From positions 1 to 24,908 of the forward strand of contig JADJCG010000014.1 of the NCBI GenBank assembly GCA_016703335.1: a stretch of DNA of 24,908 bases, given 5' to 3'. A program made the translations under genes and the position numbers. The notes beneath the pieces are model-generated. The model ran no database searches. It saw only the letters and a list, made by a program, of their open reading frames with translations, and was not told the DNA's origin. Below are positions 1 through 8,874 of the stretch, piece after piece (position 1 is the stretch's first letter; the number at the start of each line of letters is the position of its first letter). Source of the stretch: Caulobacteraceae bacterium (lineage in GTDB: Bacteria > Pseudomonadota > Alphaproteobacteria > Caulobacterales > Aquidulcibacteraceae).

Positions 1-600
1 GCAGATAGATCATCGCCGGGATCACGGTAAGCCGCCGCCAATGCCCATGATCGCCGAGATCGCGCCGATGACAAAGCCAAGGCCCAAAGGCGGCAGCACG
101 CTGAGCTAAAGCCCGAGCGCGGAAACCTGATGCGAAAGGGCAGGTTGTGCGCCACCGTTTTCAGTGGCCGGCGCAGCACCGATACGCTCTTCGCTGGACG
201 CCCGCGCCAAAAGCGATAGCTCGCGCACCATCAGAAACCGACACTCGAGAGCAGCAACAGATAAAGCAGCGACACGATCAGATCGAGTTGGCCAAGCCGC
301 AGCAGCCGTTCAAACAGCGCAACCCCGATCGAACTGCCGACGATGCCGCCAACCGACAGCAGCATCCCCATCCGCCAGTCGACGGCTTTGCGCCGCGTCT
401 GCGTCATGATGCCGGAGAATGACGTCGCCGCGATCTGGCTCCCAGTAGCGACAGCAACTGAACACGCCGAGGAACAGCAGCGCAGGTGTCGCATGAAGCC
501 GCCGCCGACGCCAACCAGGCCGGACACCACCGACGACGCCGCTCACCAAGAGGATAAACAGCACGGCCACCGGCATCTCGGCGATCAGCAAGTAAATCAA
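1..600 (-). CDS. TSUP (TauE/SafE-like) membrane permease, frameshifted and cut by the window edge
   Basis: Minus-strand protein of the TSUP/DUF81 family, predicted inner-membrane anion (sulfite or organosulfur) exporters. The N-terminus MIYLLIAEMPVAVLFILL is hydrophobic and TSUP-like. It is followed by SGLVGVGGGFM, then TPALLFLGV, then VATGSQIAATSFSG, and a second GIGGGF motif near position 25. These pieces lie in different frames: frame changes fall near 530, 490, 460, 232 and 26, and there is an in-frame stop near 107. A TTG at 598-600 or the ATG at 574-576 could start it; TTG keeps the conserved IYLxIAE segment. The C-terminus lies beyond base 1. All pieces still match the family, so I infer sequence errors at a contig end, though a pseudogene cannot be excluded. 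The substrate is unknown. Confidence 0.65.
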
Positions 601-632
601 AATTCTGCTCTGAACTCAGCGCCAAGCGCTAC

Positions 633-663
633 GCCCGCGGCCCTTATGATAAGGGTCGCGGGC
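633..663. terminator. Inverted repeat between podJ-like and TSUP genes, possible terminator
   Basis: The 14-base arms GCCCGCG-G-CCCTTA and TAAGGG-T-CGCGGGC pair around a TGA loop with a single mismatch. The hairpin sits about 43 bases past the podJ-like stop and 33 bases before the TSUP start, both on the minus strand. There is no clear T-run, so termination is inferred from position and stem strength only; it could also be a repeat element. Confidence 0.4.
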
Positions 664-705
664 CGAAGCAACGCTGGTTTGCCGCTAATTCGCGGGAGCC
701 CGGTT

Positions 706-3700
706 TTAGGTGCTCGGACGGCTGTTCCAGGCGCGAACGCCGAACTCACCATTGGCTGTGGCGCTAGATGCACGTGGACGGAAAGCCTGGGCGCGGGCCC
801 GTGCTTGCTCGACCTGCTGCGGCGTCAGTTGCGCTTCAAGAGCGGTGGCGCGCGCCAGCATCTTGATCGCCTTGGCGGGCAGCAACCATGAACCAGAACA
901 GAGCTTCCGATGCGGAAGCGTTCCGCCCGCGGCCTTGTTGATAAGGACGCCGAGATTGTACTGGCTGTCGGCAACGCCGAGTTCAGCCGCTTGGCGGAAC
1001 CAACGGAACGCCGCCGCTTCATCCAAAGGCGCGCCTTCGCCGCGTGCGAAATAGACGCCGAGGTCGTGCATGGCGCGGCGGTTGCCGGCGCCGGCAGAGC
1101 GTTCAGTCCATTGACGCGCGATCGTGAGATCGGCCGGTACGCCTTCGCCGCGCTCATAGAGCTTGCCAAGCGATACTGCGCCATCGGGAAGCCGCGATCG
1201 GCAGCGCGGCGCAACATCGTCACGCCTTCAGCCGTGCGGCCAGAAGCAATGCGTTGCAGCGCCAGTTCGTACTGCGCGGTGAGATCGCCAGATTGCGCGG
1301 CTTGCTCGAGCGAGACGTTACGCGCCGGAAGAGGGCCCGCGACGACCTGCTGCGTGGCTGGCGTCTGCGTGGTCTGAGCGACCGGCGCGCCAGCCGGCGC
1401 TGCCGTTGGGGCTGCGCCTTCGACAGCTGGCGCCTCATCAGGAACGACGCCTTCGGTAGGCGCTTCCGCGAACGGATCGGCGGGCGGCTGCAGCGTCGGC
1501 GCGATGTTGCTCACCGGCAGCGGCGGCTCGGCGTCCGCTTGCGCGTCGTGCCTTGGCTCCTCGCGTAATAAGCGCCGCCAATCAGCGCGGCCGCGATCGC
1601 GCTTAGCAGCGCCCCACAGCACCACGCGGCTCGAACCACGCAGGCTGAGCTTCGGCGCCTCCTTCGGCGTCTCAGGACGCGTCTTCGGCAACGACTGCGC
1701 CTGCGCGGCCTTACGCGCGTTGGCGAGATAGTCGTTCTTGGCCGGCGCAGCAGCCGGATCTTCCGGCAACGGCGGCAGATCAGTCAGCTCAGGCTCCAGC
1801 GAAAGCGGCGCTTCTTCGATGCTGTTGGCGAGCGGCACGTTGGCATTGTTTTGTGGCGCAGGTGCGACCAGCGGCGCGACTGCATCTTCGATCGAGTGCG
1901 GCGCGAGCTCATCATCCGGCGTCCAGAACGGATCGTCGTCGATCGGCGGCGCAGCGACCGTCTCAACTTCCTCGAGCGCAGAATCATCGATCATGAGATC
2001 ATCGTCCGGAGAGACTTCGATCGACTGGTATTCCGGCGGCACGAACGCTTCTTCGACCGCGTCGTCGTCAACCAGCAGATCATCGATCTGATTGTCTTCG
2101 GCGGAAGTAGATGTCGTGATCGTTCGGCGCTTCGTTGATAGCGCGTGGCGGCAGCGGCGCTGCACGCACCGGTTGCGCTGCATCGCGCGGCGTCTGCGAA
2201 TACGGCGCCGGCTCCGGATCACTCAGATCGAATGATGTTTCCGTCTCTTCGAACGACGGGAAGGCCGAGCGGTCGAAGGCGTTCGTCGTGTCTTCGGTGC
2301 GGCGCGCCGGCGTTGGGATGCGCATCGTCGGCGCGGGCGTCTCCGCCGCCGGCGTGGCGCGGCCAGTTTCAAACTCTTCCAGCTTGGAAGCGACGTCCGA
2401 CACGGCCTTCTGAACTGGTGCGATCGCTTCTTGGCTGTGCTCTTCAACTTCAGCCAGGCGCTGCATGATCGAGCTGATGGCTTCCGAAACGCGCTGACCA
2501 GCACGCTCTTCGCTATCCAGCATCCGCTCGCCCAGTTCGCGAGCCAGAATGTCTTGGCGCTGATTGAAGCGATCCGCCATGCGCGCGACTTGCTCGCCCA
2601 CATGCTCGATCGCTTGCGCGCTGCGCTGTTCAACCGCGCCAACGCGCTCTTCAAGGCGCTCGGACAGACGGCCGACTTCGAGGCCCATACGATCGAACGC
2701 AGCGGCTTCGCGGCGCTCAATGTCGTCGAAGCGCTGCTCCAGCGTCGCCGACATGCGTGTCAGTTCTTCGCGAACCGCCGAAGCCGCAGCATCGTCATTG
2801 CGTGCTTCAACCGTGCGTAAGCGCTGGTCGACAGTTTCCGACATGCGCTTGATCTCGATCGAGATCGCCTCGATCGTTTGCGCTTGGCGGCGCTCGGCAG
2901 CAGCGAGGCGCTTGTTGACGTCGGTGAGGGCGCCTTCGACGCCTTCTTCGCCAGCCAGCACAGCGTGCAGCTCTTGCGTGATCTCTTCGCGCACCGATTG
3001 CGCCATCGTGTCGAGGCGCTGTTCGAGCATCGCGCGAACGGCTTCGGTTTCCATCGAAGCGCCGCCGCCTTTGTTCGATGCGTGCACCGAGCGAGGAGAC
3101 CGTTTCTTCGATGTGACGGATCGCCGTGTTGGCGGTCGATTCCGTTTCTTCGAGCTTGTCATTCAAACGTTGCAGCGCGCGATCGAGGGACTCAACCGTC
3201 TCGCCGATCTGATCGATCTTCGCCGTGCTCGAGTTCGCAGTCGCTGCTTCAACGCTAGCGATGCGCGCTTCGAACGCCGCCAGTGCGCCGGTGAGGGGGC
3301 TGGCGTCGGTTTTCGATTCAAGCGCGCCGAGGCGCTCAGCAATATCTTGCTGCGCTTGACGCACGTCGGTGAGATCGACGCCGCCGCCCGAACCGCCGGC
3401 GATGTCTTCCAACTTGCTTGACGCGTGCCGAGAGCGTGAGCTGCGCATTGCGCAGATCCGCAATCGCAGCGCCCGCCGCTTGGCGGAGGCCCGCCGTGCT
3501 TTCGCGGGCGCCAGCTTCAGCCCGCTCGATGCGGCCAATCAGCGTTGCTTGTTCAGCCTTCAGCGTATCGACAGCGCCAACGCGCTTCGAAATCTCGCCC
3601 TCAAGGCGCACGACTTCTTCGAGCAATGCTTCACGCGCACCGCGCGTCTCGCTCGACGTTTCAGTGCGCACTTCAGCAACAGCGCTCTCGATCGCACGGC

Positions 3701-4463
3701 GCGTCGAGGCTTCGCTATCGCTAAGGCGTTCGCTCAGTTGTTCTTGCAGACGGCGCAGCTCAGTGACCGCGTCGATCGAAGCTTCCGTCGCCTGACGTGC
3801 AGCCTCCTCAGCAACAGTGCGCGCTTCCGCGAGCGTCTGCGCCAGAATGTTGCCGCCATTGCTCATCTCGTTCGTCAGGAACGAGGCGGCAGCTTCAGCG
3901 CGGCGCGCAACTTCTTCGGCGACAGCCACCTGGTGCTCAAGCCGATGCTTGACGTCTTCGACATCGGCCGCGCGGCCGCTCAGCGTTTCGCCGGCGGCGC
4001 GGAATTGTTCCAGCGCGTCTGAAATGCGCTCAGCAGCTTCGCTCGACGCCGCTTCCGCATCTTCAATGCGCGCAGCGAGACCAAGCACCGAGCGGTCGAT
4101 CGTCGAGACCGCGCGATCAAGACCAGTGACGGCGAGTTGCGTACGGCGTTCGATAGATTCAATGCGTTGGGCAAGACGCGTCTGATCGCTCGTGCGCGAC
4201 GCGCCACCGTTGACGCCCCAATCGTCTTCGCCATCATAATCTGGGTGCTGCGTGCCGAACGCGCGCGGACGCGGCGCGCGCGGCGGCTGTTGCGGTGTGT
4301 GCTGCGGCGTTGTTTGCGCGCCGCCGCCACCAAGCTGACCGGACGCAAGCGCCTGGTTCAGATATTCGCCCAGGCTCATGCCCTGACGAGCCGCAGCTTC
4401 TCGCGCAGCTTCTCGCACTTTGGGGTCAATGCCCTTGACGCTCCAGTTCTGCGCACCGCTCAT
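706..4463 (-). CDS. podJ: PodJ-like polar organelle development protein, frameshifted in this sequence
   Basis: Large polarity scaffold, about 1250 residues, read in alternating frames. The N-terminus WSVKGIDPKVREAAREAAAR followed by GMSLGEYLNQAL matches the conserved PodJ start. A long coiled-coil region (about 4350-2450) and an acidic Pro/Ala-rich linker follow. A membrane segment (SAIAAALIGGAYYA, about 1565-1610) is visible only in another frame. Three to four Sel1 repeats come next, for example LAKLYERGEGVPADLTIARQ and NLGVLYQQGRG. Frame changes lie near 3413, 3070, 2103, 1612, 1550, 1166, 936 and 858. In Caulobacter, PodJ sits at the flagellar pole and recruits polar regulators; its periplasmic end carries Sel1 repeats and a peptidoglycan-binding domain, and I see no such domain after the Sel1 repeats here. 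GAGGG upstream of the ATG at 4463 supports the start. Confidence 0.75.
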
Positions 4464-4619
4464 TTATGCCCTCGCCGCGTTTTCGCCGCGCGTCCGCGGC
4501 TTACGCCCAACCCCCGGGGACGGAGACTCGAAGAATTCGAGAATCGCCCACGACTTTGCAGTGTCGATGAAAGGCGTTGGCGTGTTAATGGCGGGTAAAA
4601 TCGTAAACAGGAATTAGCC
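4464..4619. promoter_or_regulatory. Divergent podJ / FMN-oxidase promoter region with GANTC sites and a CtrA-like box
   Basis: The 156 bases separate the divergent podJ-like gene (minus) and the FMN enzyme (plus). Two GANTC sites, the CcrM methylation target, lie 16 bases apart at 4525-4529 and 4541-4545. On the minus strand, 4599-4584 reads TTTA-N7-TTAAC, one mismatch from the CtrA consensus TTAA-N7-TTAAC. In Caulobacter podJ is known to be cell-cycle controlled. That these sites act here is inference; no convincing -35/-10 pair was assigned. Confidence 0.45.
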
Positions 4620-5804
4620 ATGTCTGACACGCCGCGCCAATTCGGTCCCGAAACGCAAGGCGGCGTCTATCTCCGCGGACTGAGTGGCGCGCAGCCTGAT
4701 ATCCCGACGAACTTCACGGGCCTCGAAGCGGCAGCGCAGAAGAAAATGACTCCCGAAGCGTGGGCTTACACTGCCGGCAGCGCTGGACTGGAGACGGGCG
4801 CTGACGCAAACCGCGCCGCCTTCAATCGCTTTCCAATTGCGCAACGCATGCTCGGCGGTGCTGGCACAAGAAATCTCGGTTGCGAAATATTCGGTGCGCG
4901 CGCTGCTGCGCCGGTGTTTTCTTCGCCCATCGGCGTTTTGGAGATGATGCACCCGGAAGCTGATCTCGCTGTCGCCCGCGCTATGGGCGCGCTCAATCTG
5001 CCAATGATCATTTCGTCTCAAGCATCAACGCCGATGGAAAAGATCGCCGAAGCCAACGGCGACGGCCCGCGCTTCTATCAATTGTATTGGGGCAAATCGG
5101 ACGATCTCGCCGAGAGCTTCGTGAAGCGCGCCGAGGCGATCGGCTGCCGCGCCATTTTCATCACGCTCGACACGCTTATGCTCGGCTGGCGTCCGCGCGA
5201 CCTCGATCTCGGCTTCTCACCGTTCCTGCGCGGGCAGGGCATCGCACAATATACAAGCGACCCCGTGTTTAGGGGGATGCTGGCGCAACCGCCGGAAGAG
5301 AACCCGCTCGGCGCCGCTATTCAGTTCACGCAGATCTTCTCTGATCCAAGCGTCGACTGGAAGCGCATCGCGAAAATCAGATCGTGGACGAAACTTCCCG
5401 TCGTTCTGAAGGGCATTATCCGCGCTGATGATGCAGAGAAGGCGGTGAGCGAAGGCTATGACGGCGTCATGGTCTCCAACCACGGCGGCCGCCAAGTCGA
5501 TGGCGCGATCGGGTCGCTCGATGCGCTCGCCAACGTCTCCGCCGCGGTGAAGGGCAAAACCAAGCTCTTCTTCGACAGCGGCATTCGCTGCGGATCCGAT
5601 ATCTTCAAGGCCCTGGCGCTCGGCGCGGACGCCGCCGGCATCGGCCGTCCTTATGTTTACGGCCTAGCGCTGGGCGGCGAGCAGGGTGTCAAAACGGTGA
5701 TGGAATACCTCCTGGCCGAGCTGGATATCACCATGGCGCTCAATGGCTGCCGAATTCCTGAAGATATTTCTCAAGATTTCCTGTCAGTTAGCTTAAATGC
5801 GTGA
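4620..5804 (+). CDS. FMN-dependent alpha-hydroxy acid dehydrogenase, lactate 2-monooxygenase-like
   Basis: A 394-residue TIM-barrel flavoenzyme of the L-lactate oxidase/glycolate oxidase family, which oxidises 2-hydroxy acids to 2-oxo acids (or decarboxylates them in lactate 2-monooxygenase). Visible family residues are YQLYW (Tyr153 on), VVLKGI with Lys264, the catalytic SNHGGRQVDGAIGSLDAL block (His288, Arg291), and the FMN phosphate-binding stretch FDSGIRCGSDIFKALALGA (Asp319, Arg323) followed by IGRPYVYGLALGG. Length and the extended N-terminus resemble lactate 2-monooxygenase more than LldD, but substrate cannot be fixed from sequence. AGGAA lies 8 bases before the ATG. It has no signal peptide, so it is cytoplasmic. 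It stands alone, divergent from podJ and ahead of the fatty-acid block. Confidence 0.85.
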   Translation: MSDTPRQFGPETQGGVYLRGLSGAQPDIPTNFTGLEAAAQKKMTPEAWAYTAGSAGLETGADANRAAFNRFPIAQRMLGGAGTRNLGCEIFGARAAAPVFSSPIGVLEMMHPEADLAVARAMGALNLPMIISSQASTPMEKIAEANGDGPRFYQLYWGKSDDLAESFVKRAEAIGCRAIFITLDTLMLGWRPRDLDLGFSPFLRGQGIAQYTSDPVFRGMLAQPPEENPLGAAIQFTQIFSDPSVDWKRIAKIRSWTKLPVVLKGIIRADDAEKAVSEGYDGVMVSNHGGRQVDGAIGSLDALANVSAAVKGKTKLFFDSGIRCGSDIFKALALGADAAGIGRPYVYGLALGGEQGVKTVMEYLLAELDITMALNGCRIPEDISQDFLSVSLNA

Positions 5805-5811
5805 CGGGTGC

Positions 5812-5851
5812 GTCAACTTCAGTTGACCCTACCGTAAACGGAAACTAGCGT
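5812..5851 (+). promoter_or_regulatory. Promoter and candidate MerR operator ahead of the fatty-acid operon
   Basis: TTGACC (5823-5828) and TAGCGT (5846-5851) are 17 bases apart and could form -35 and -10 boxes for merR. A perfect 16-base palindrome, GTCAACTTCAGTTGAC (5812-5827), overlaps the -35 box. A second dyad, CCGTAAACGG (5832-5841), is centred in the spacer, the usual binding place of MerR proteins. Autoregulation by the adjacent MerR protein is inferred. Confidence 0.45.
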
Positions 5852-5882
5852 GAGGCCGCAGGGTAAACCGGAGCGACCTCCC

Positions 5883-6339
5883 ATGACCTCATCCAAAGCT
5901 GAGCGCACCTACACGATTTCGCAGCTGGCCCGAGAGTTCGAGGTGACGCCCTCGAGCGCTCCGTTTTTATGAGGATAAAGGGCTACTTACGCCGCGCCGC
6001 GACGGCATGAACCGCGTTTACTCACACCGCGACCGGGCCAAGCTGCAACTCATCCTGCGCGGCAAGCGCGTGGGTCTCTCGCTGATCGAAATCAAAGAAA
6101 TTCTAGACCTCTACAAAGTTGATCAGCGCGCCCAAGCGCAGACGACGTTGAAAAAGTACCAAGCCCGCATCGTCGCGCTCGAAGCGCAACGCGAAGATGT
6201 CGATGCGGCGATCGAGATCCTCCACGACAGCGTGAAGAAGCTACAGGACTTCCTGTCGAAGCCTGCCGCGCCCGCCGCCGTCGCAAACGCGCGTGCGTTT
6301 GAAGCGGAAGCCAAGAAGCGGCTCGAAGACGCGCACTAA
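5883..6339 (+). CDS. MerR-family transcriptional regulator, one frameshift in the DNA-binding domain
   Basis: A MerR regulator of about 151 residues. The winged-helix domain reads YTISQLAREFEVTP, then after a one-base frame change ALRFYEDKGLLTPRRDGMNR, VYSHRDRAKLQLILRGKRVG. A long dimerisation coiled coil follows (LDLYKVDQRAQAQTTLKKYQ onward). The extra base lies in the CCCT at 5949-5952; without it the canonical R-x-LRFYE helix is restored, so the part from ATG 6007 alone would lack the helix-turn-helix. No metal-binding cysteines are seen. MerR proteins next to acyl-CoA genes (LiuR type) control fatty or branched-chain acid breakdown, and the gene lies 39 bases upstream of the acyl-CoA dehydrogenase. 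GGAG at 5870-5873 supports the start. The acyl-CoA effector is inference. Confidence 0.8.
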
Positions 6340-6378
6340 GACGCGTAGAAGCTCAAGAAAAATAGGGAGAGCTGGGAC

Positions 6379-8172
6379 ATGCCGAGTTACACGGCGCCGC
6401 TTCGCGAATATCGCTTTCTCCTCAAGGATGTTTTGGACCTTGAGCGCTACTCCAATTTGCCGACTTTCTCCGACGCGCCGATGGATCTCATCGACTCCGT
6501 GCTCGAAGAGGGCGCAAAGTTTTGCGAAGGCGTACTCGCCCCGCTGAACAAGGTTGGCGATGAGCACGGTTGCAGGCGCGCCGACGACGGCTCGGTGACA
6601 ACGCCGCCTGGGTTCAAAGAAGCCTACAAACAACTTGTCGACGCCGGCTGGCCCGCGCTCTCAAGCGATCCGAATTACGGCGGCCAAGGCATGCCGCACG
6701 TCGTATCGCTGGCGTGGAACGAGATGGTGTCATCGTCGAACATGGCGTTCGGCATGTATCCGGGCCTCAGCCACGGCGCCTACGAAGCTATCCATCATCA
6801 CGGCAGCGACGAGCAAAAGCAAACCTATCTGCCCAAGCTCGTCACCGGCGAATGGACCGGCACCATGAATCTAACGGAGCCGCACTGCGGCACCGATCTC
6901 GGCATGCTGCGCACCAAAGCCATCCCGCAAGCCGACGGCTCTTATCGCATAACCGGCCAGAAGATTTTCATTTCCGCCGGCGAACACGATCTCGCGTCGA
7001 ACATCATTCACTTGGTGATCGCGCGCATCGAAGGCGCACCGGCTGGCACCAAAGGCATTTCGCTCTTCATCGTGCCGAAGTTCATCCTCGATAAGGATGG
7101 CAATCCGGGTCAACGCAACGGCGTCGTCTGCGGCAAGATCGAAGAGAAGATGGGCATCCACGGCAATTCGACGTGTGTGCTCAACTACGATGACGCGACC
7201 GGCTATCTCGTCGGCCTAGAGAACAAGGGCCTCGCGGCCATGTTCACGATGATGAACGTCGCGCGCCTCGGCGTCGGTCTTCAAGGTCTCAGCCAATCGG
7301 AAGTCGCGTATCAGAACGGCGTTCTCTACGCGAAGGATCGCCTGCAAGGCCGATCCATCACTGGCGCGAAAAATCCAAACGGCCCCGCCGATCCGATCAT
7401 CGTCCACCCGGACATCCGCCGCATGCTGATGGACGCGAAAGCGTTCAACGAAGGCGCGCGCGCTTTCACCTTCTGGACCGCGATCTACGGCGATCTCTTG
7501 GAAGTCTCGCCCGATGAGAAGGTGCGTGAGAAGGCCGAAGACTACATGGGCCTGATGACGCCGGTGCTGAAAAGCTATCTCACCGACAAAGGCTACGCCA
7601 ACGCCACCAATTGCCAGCAAATCTTCGGCGGCCACGGCTACATCGAAGAGCACGGCATGAGCCAGTTCGTGCGCGATGCACGCATCGCCATGATCTACGA
7701 AGGCGCGAACGGCATCCAAGGTCTCGACCTTGTCGGCCGCAAACTCGGCGCCAATGGCGGTCGCGCCATCTTCGCCTTCTTCAATGAGCTCGACGATTTC
7801 GTGCACAACCACGAAGACGATGCCGACTTGAAGGAATTCGTCGAAGCCGTGAAAGGCGCCAAGGCGCAGCTGCAAGACGGCACGATGTGGCTGATGCAAA
7901 ACGGCATGACGAATTTCGACAATGCCGGCGCCGCGAGCCACGATTATCTCAATCTCTTCGGCCTCACCGCGCTCGCCTACATGTGGGCGCTCCAAGCCAA
8001 GGCGGCGCTCGCTGCGAAGAAGAATGGAGGCGCCGGCGATCCTTACTTCGACACCAAGCTGACCACCGGCCGCTACTTCATCCAACGCATGCTGCCTGAC
8101 GCGAGCGCCCACTTGGCAAAGCTCAAGAGCGGCGCCGGCCCCGTCATGGCGCTCGCCGCGGACGCGTTTTAA
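6379..8172 (+). CDS. Acyl-CoA dehydrogenase, long form (FadE/DmdC-like)
   Basis: A 597-residue FAD enzyme that makes the alpha-beta double bond in acyl-CoA, the first step of beta-oxidation. It is longer than the ~380-residue short-chain type and carries the C-terminal extension of the DmdC/FadE5 group. Visible motifs are the substrate/FAD loop MNLTEPHCGTDLGMLRTKA, ITGQKIFISAGEHDLASNI, the ARLGVGLQGL helix, QIFGGHGYIEEHGMSQFVRD, and the catalytic base Glu441 in IYEGANGIQGLDLVGRKL. GGGAG about 10 bases upstream supports the ATG at 6379. It is the first enzyme of the operon and overlaps the next gene by one base (TAATG), indicating translational coupling. Electrons would pass to ETF. Chain-length preference cannot be told from sequence. 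Confidence 0.93.
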   Translation: MPSYTAPLREYRFLLKDVLDLERYSNLPTFSDAPMDLIDSVLEEGAKFCEGVLAPLNKVGDEHGCRRADDGSVTTPPGFKEAYKQLVDAGWPALSSDPNYGGQGMPHVVSLAWNEMVSSSNMAFGMYPGLSHGAYEAIHHHGSDEQKQTYLPKLVTGEWTGTMNLTEPHCGTDLGMLRTKAIPQADGSYRITGQKIFISAGEHDLASNIIHLVIARIEGAPAGTKGISLFIVPKFILDKDGNPGQRNGVVCGKIEEKMGIHGNSTCVLNYDDATGYLVGLENKGLAAMFTMMNVARLGVGLQGLSQSEVAYQNGVLYAKDRLQGRSITGAKNPNGPADPIIVHPDIRRMLMDAKAFNEGARAFTFWTAIYGDLLEVSPDEKVREKAEDYMGLMTPVLKSYLTDKGYANATNCQQIFGGHGYIEEHGMSQFVRDARIAMIYEGANGIQGLDLVGRKLGANGGRAIFAFFNELDDFVHNHEDDADLKEFVEAVKGAKAQLQDGTMWLMQNGMTNFDNAGAASHDYLNLFGLTALAYMWALQAKAALAAKKNGGAGDPYFDTKLTTGRYFIQRMLPDASAHLAKLKSGAGPVMALAADAF

Positions 8173-8642
8173 TGGCGGCGCACACCGCCACCGTCACTTG
8201 GCAACGCGGCGACGATGACTTCGCCGCCGGTCGCTATTCGCGCGCACATGAAATCGCCTTCGACGGCGGCATCACCGTGCAAGGCTCTGCCTCGCCGTCG
8301 GTGGTGAAAGCGCCGTACTCGCGCGAAGACGCGGTCGATCCTGAAGAGCTTCTCGTGGCCTCGCTCTCGACCTGCCACATGCTCTGGTTCCTCGATCTCG
8401 CGCGTCACGCCGGCTTTGTCGTCGATGCTTACGAAGACAGCGCTTCGGGCGTGATGGGCAAAGACGATCGCGGCCGCATCGCGGTCACGCAAGTGAAGCT
8501 CAATCCGCAAGTCTTGTGGGGCGGCGCAAAGCAACCCGCGCCAGAAGACGTGCGCGAGCTTCACCACAAAGCGCACGAGCGCTGTTTCATCGCCAATTCA
8601 TTCCGGGGCGACATCGCCATCGGCGGCGGGGAGGCGCACTGA
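8172..8642 (+). CDS. OsmC-family peroxiredoxin-like protein
   Basis: A 156-residue protein of the OsmC/Ohr family, thiol peroxidases that reduce organic or fatty-acid hydroperoxides in the cytoplasm. The two family cysteines are in place: LVASLSTCHMLWFLDLA in the middle and KAHERCFIANSF near the C-terminus. The N-terminal part (TVTWQRGDDDF) has the usual beta-strand opening. The start codon overlaps the acyl-CoA dehydrogenase stop (TAATG), and the stop overlaps the next start (TGATGA), so it is translated with the beta-oxidation genes. The placement suggests removal of lipid peroxides formed during fatty-acid use; this is inference. The OsmC subgroup rather than true Ohr is the more cautious call. 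Confidence 0.88.
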   Translation: MAAHTATVTWQRGDDDFAAGRYSRAHEIAFDGGITVQGSASPSVVKAPYSREDAVDPEELLVASLSTCHMLWFLDLARHAGFVVDAYEDSASGVMGKDDRGRIAVTQVKLNPQVLWGGAKQPAPEDVRELHHKAHERCFIANSFRGDIAIGGGEAH

Positions 8643-8866
8643 TGAGCGATCGCCTCGATCTCACGACTCGACTTGAGCAAAAGGTGGCGCTGCGCGCGCG
8701 GTTGGACGCGCGCGTGCGTCAGGAAAGCGCCGACGAACTGTCCGCTTCCGCTGATCCTATCGCTCTGAAGGAAATGGACGAGGATCTCGATCGGCTGCGT
8801 CACCAGATCAGCACGCTCGATGTTGAGATTGCGGAGCTGGAGCGAGAGATCGCAGACGGCGCATGA
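8642..8866 (+). CDS. Small coiled-coil hypothetical protein
   Basis: A 74-residue, highly charged, probably all-helical protein. Heptad-like leucines run through RLEQKVALRARLDARV and MDEDLDRLRHQISTLDVEIAELEREI, so it should form a coiled-coil dimer. No cysteine, signal peptide or membrane segment. The ATG shares bases with the osmC-like stop (TGATGA), so it is translationally coupled and belongs to the operon. I do not recognise the family and give no function; a partner for the OsmC-like protein or for an operon enzyme is possible but unsupported. Confidence 0.7.
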   Translation: MSDRLDLTTRLEQKVALRARLDARVRQESADELSASADPIALKEMDEDLDRLRHQISTLDVEIAELEREIADGA

Positions 8867-8874
8867 GTTTACCG

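Noticed and set aside
7216..8112. 298-codon minus-strand frame opposite the acyl-CoA dehydrogenase
   Set aside because: Antisense shadow; the plus-strand product has complete catalytic motifs.
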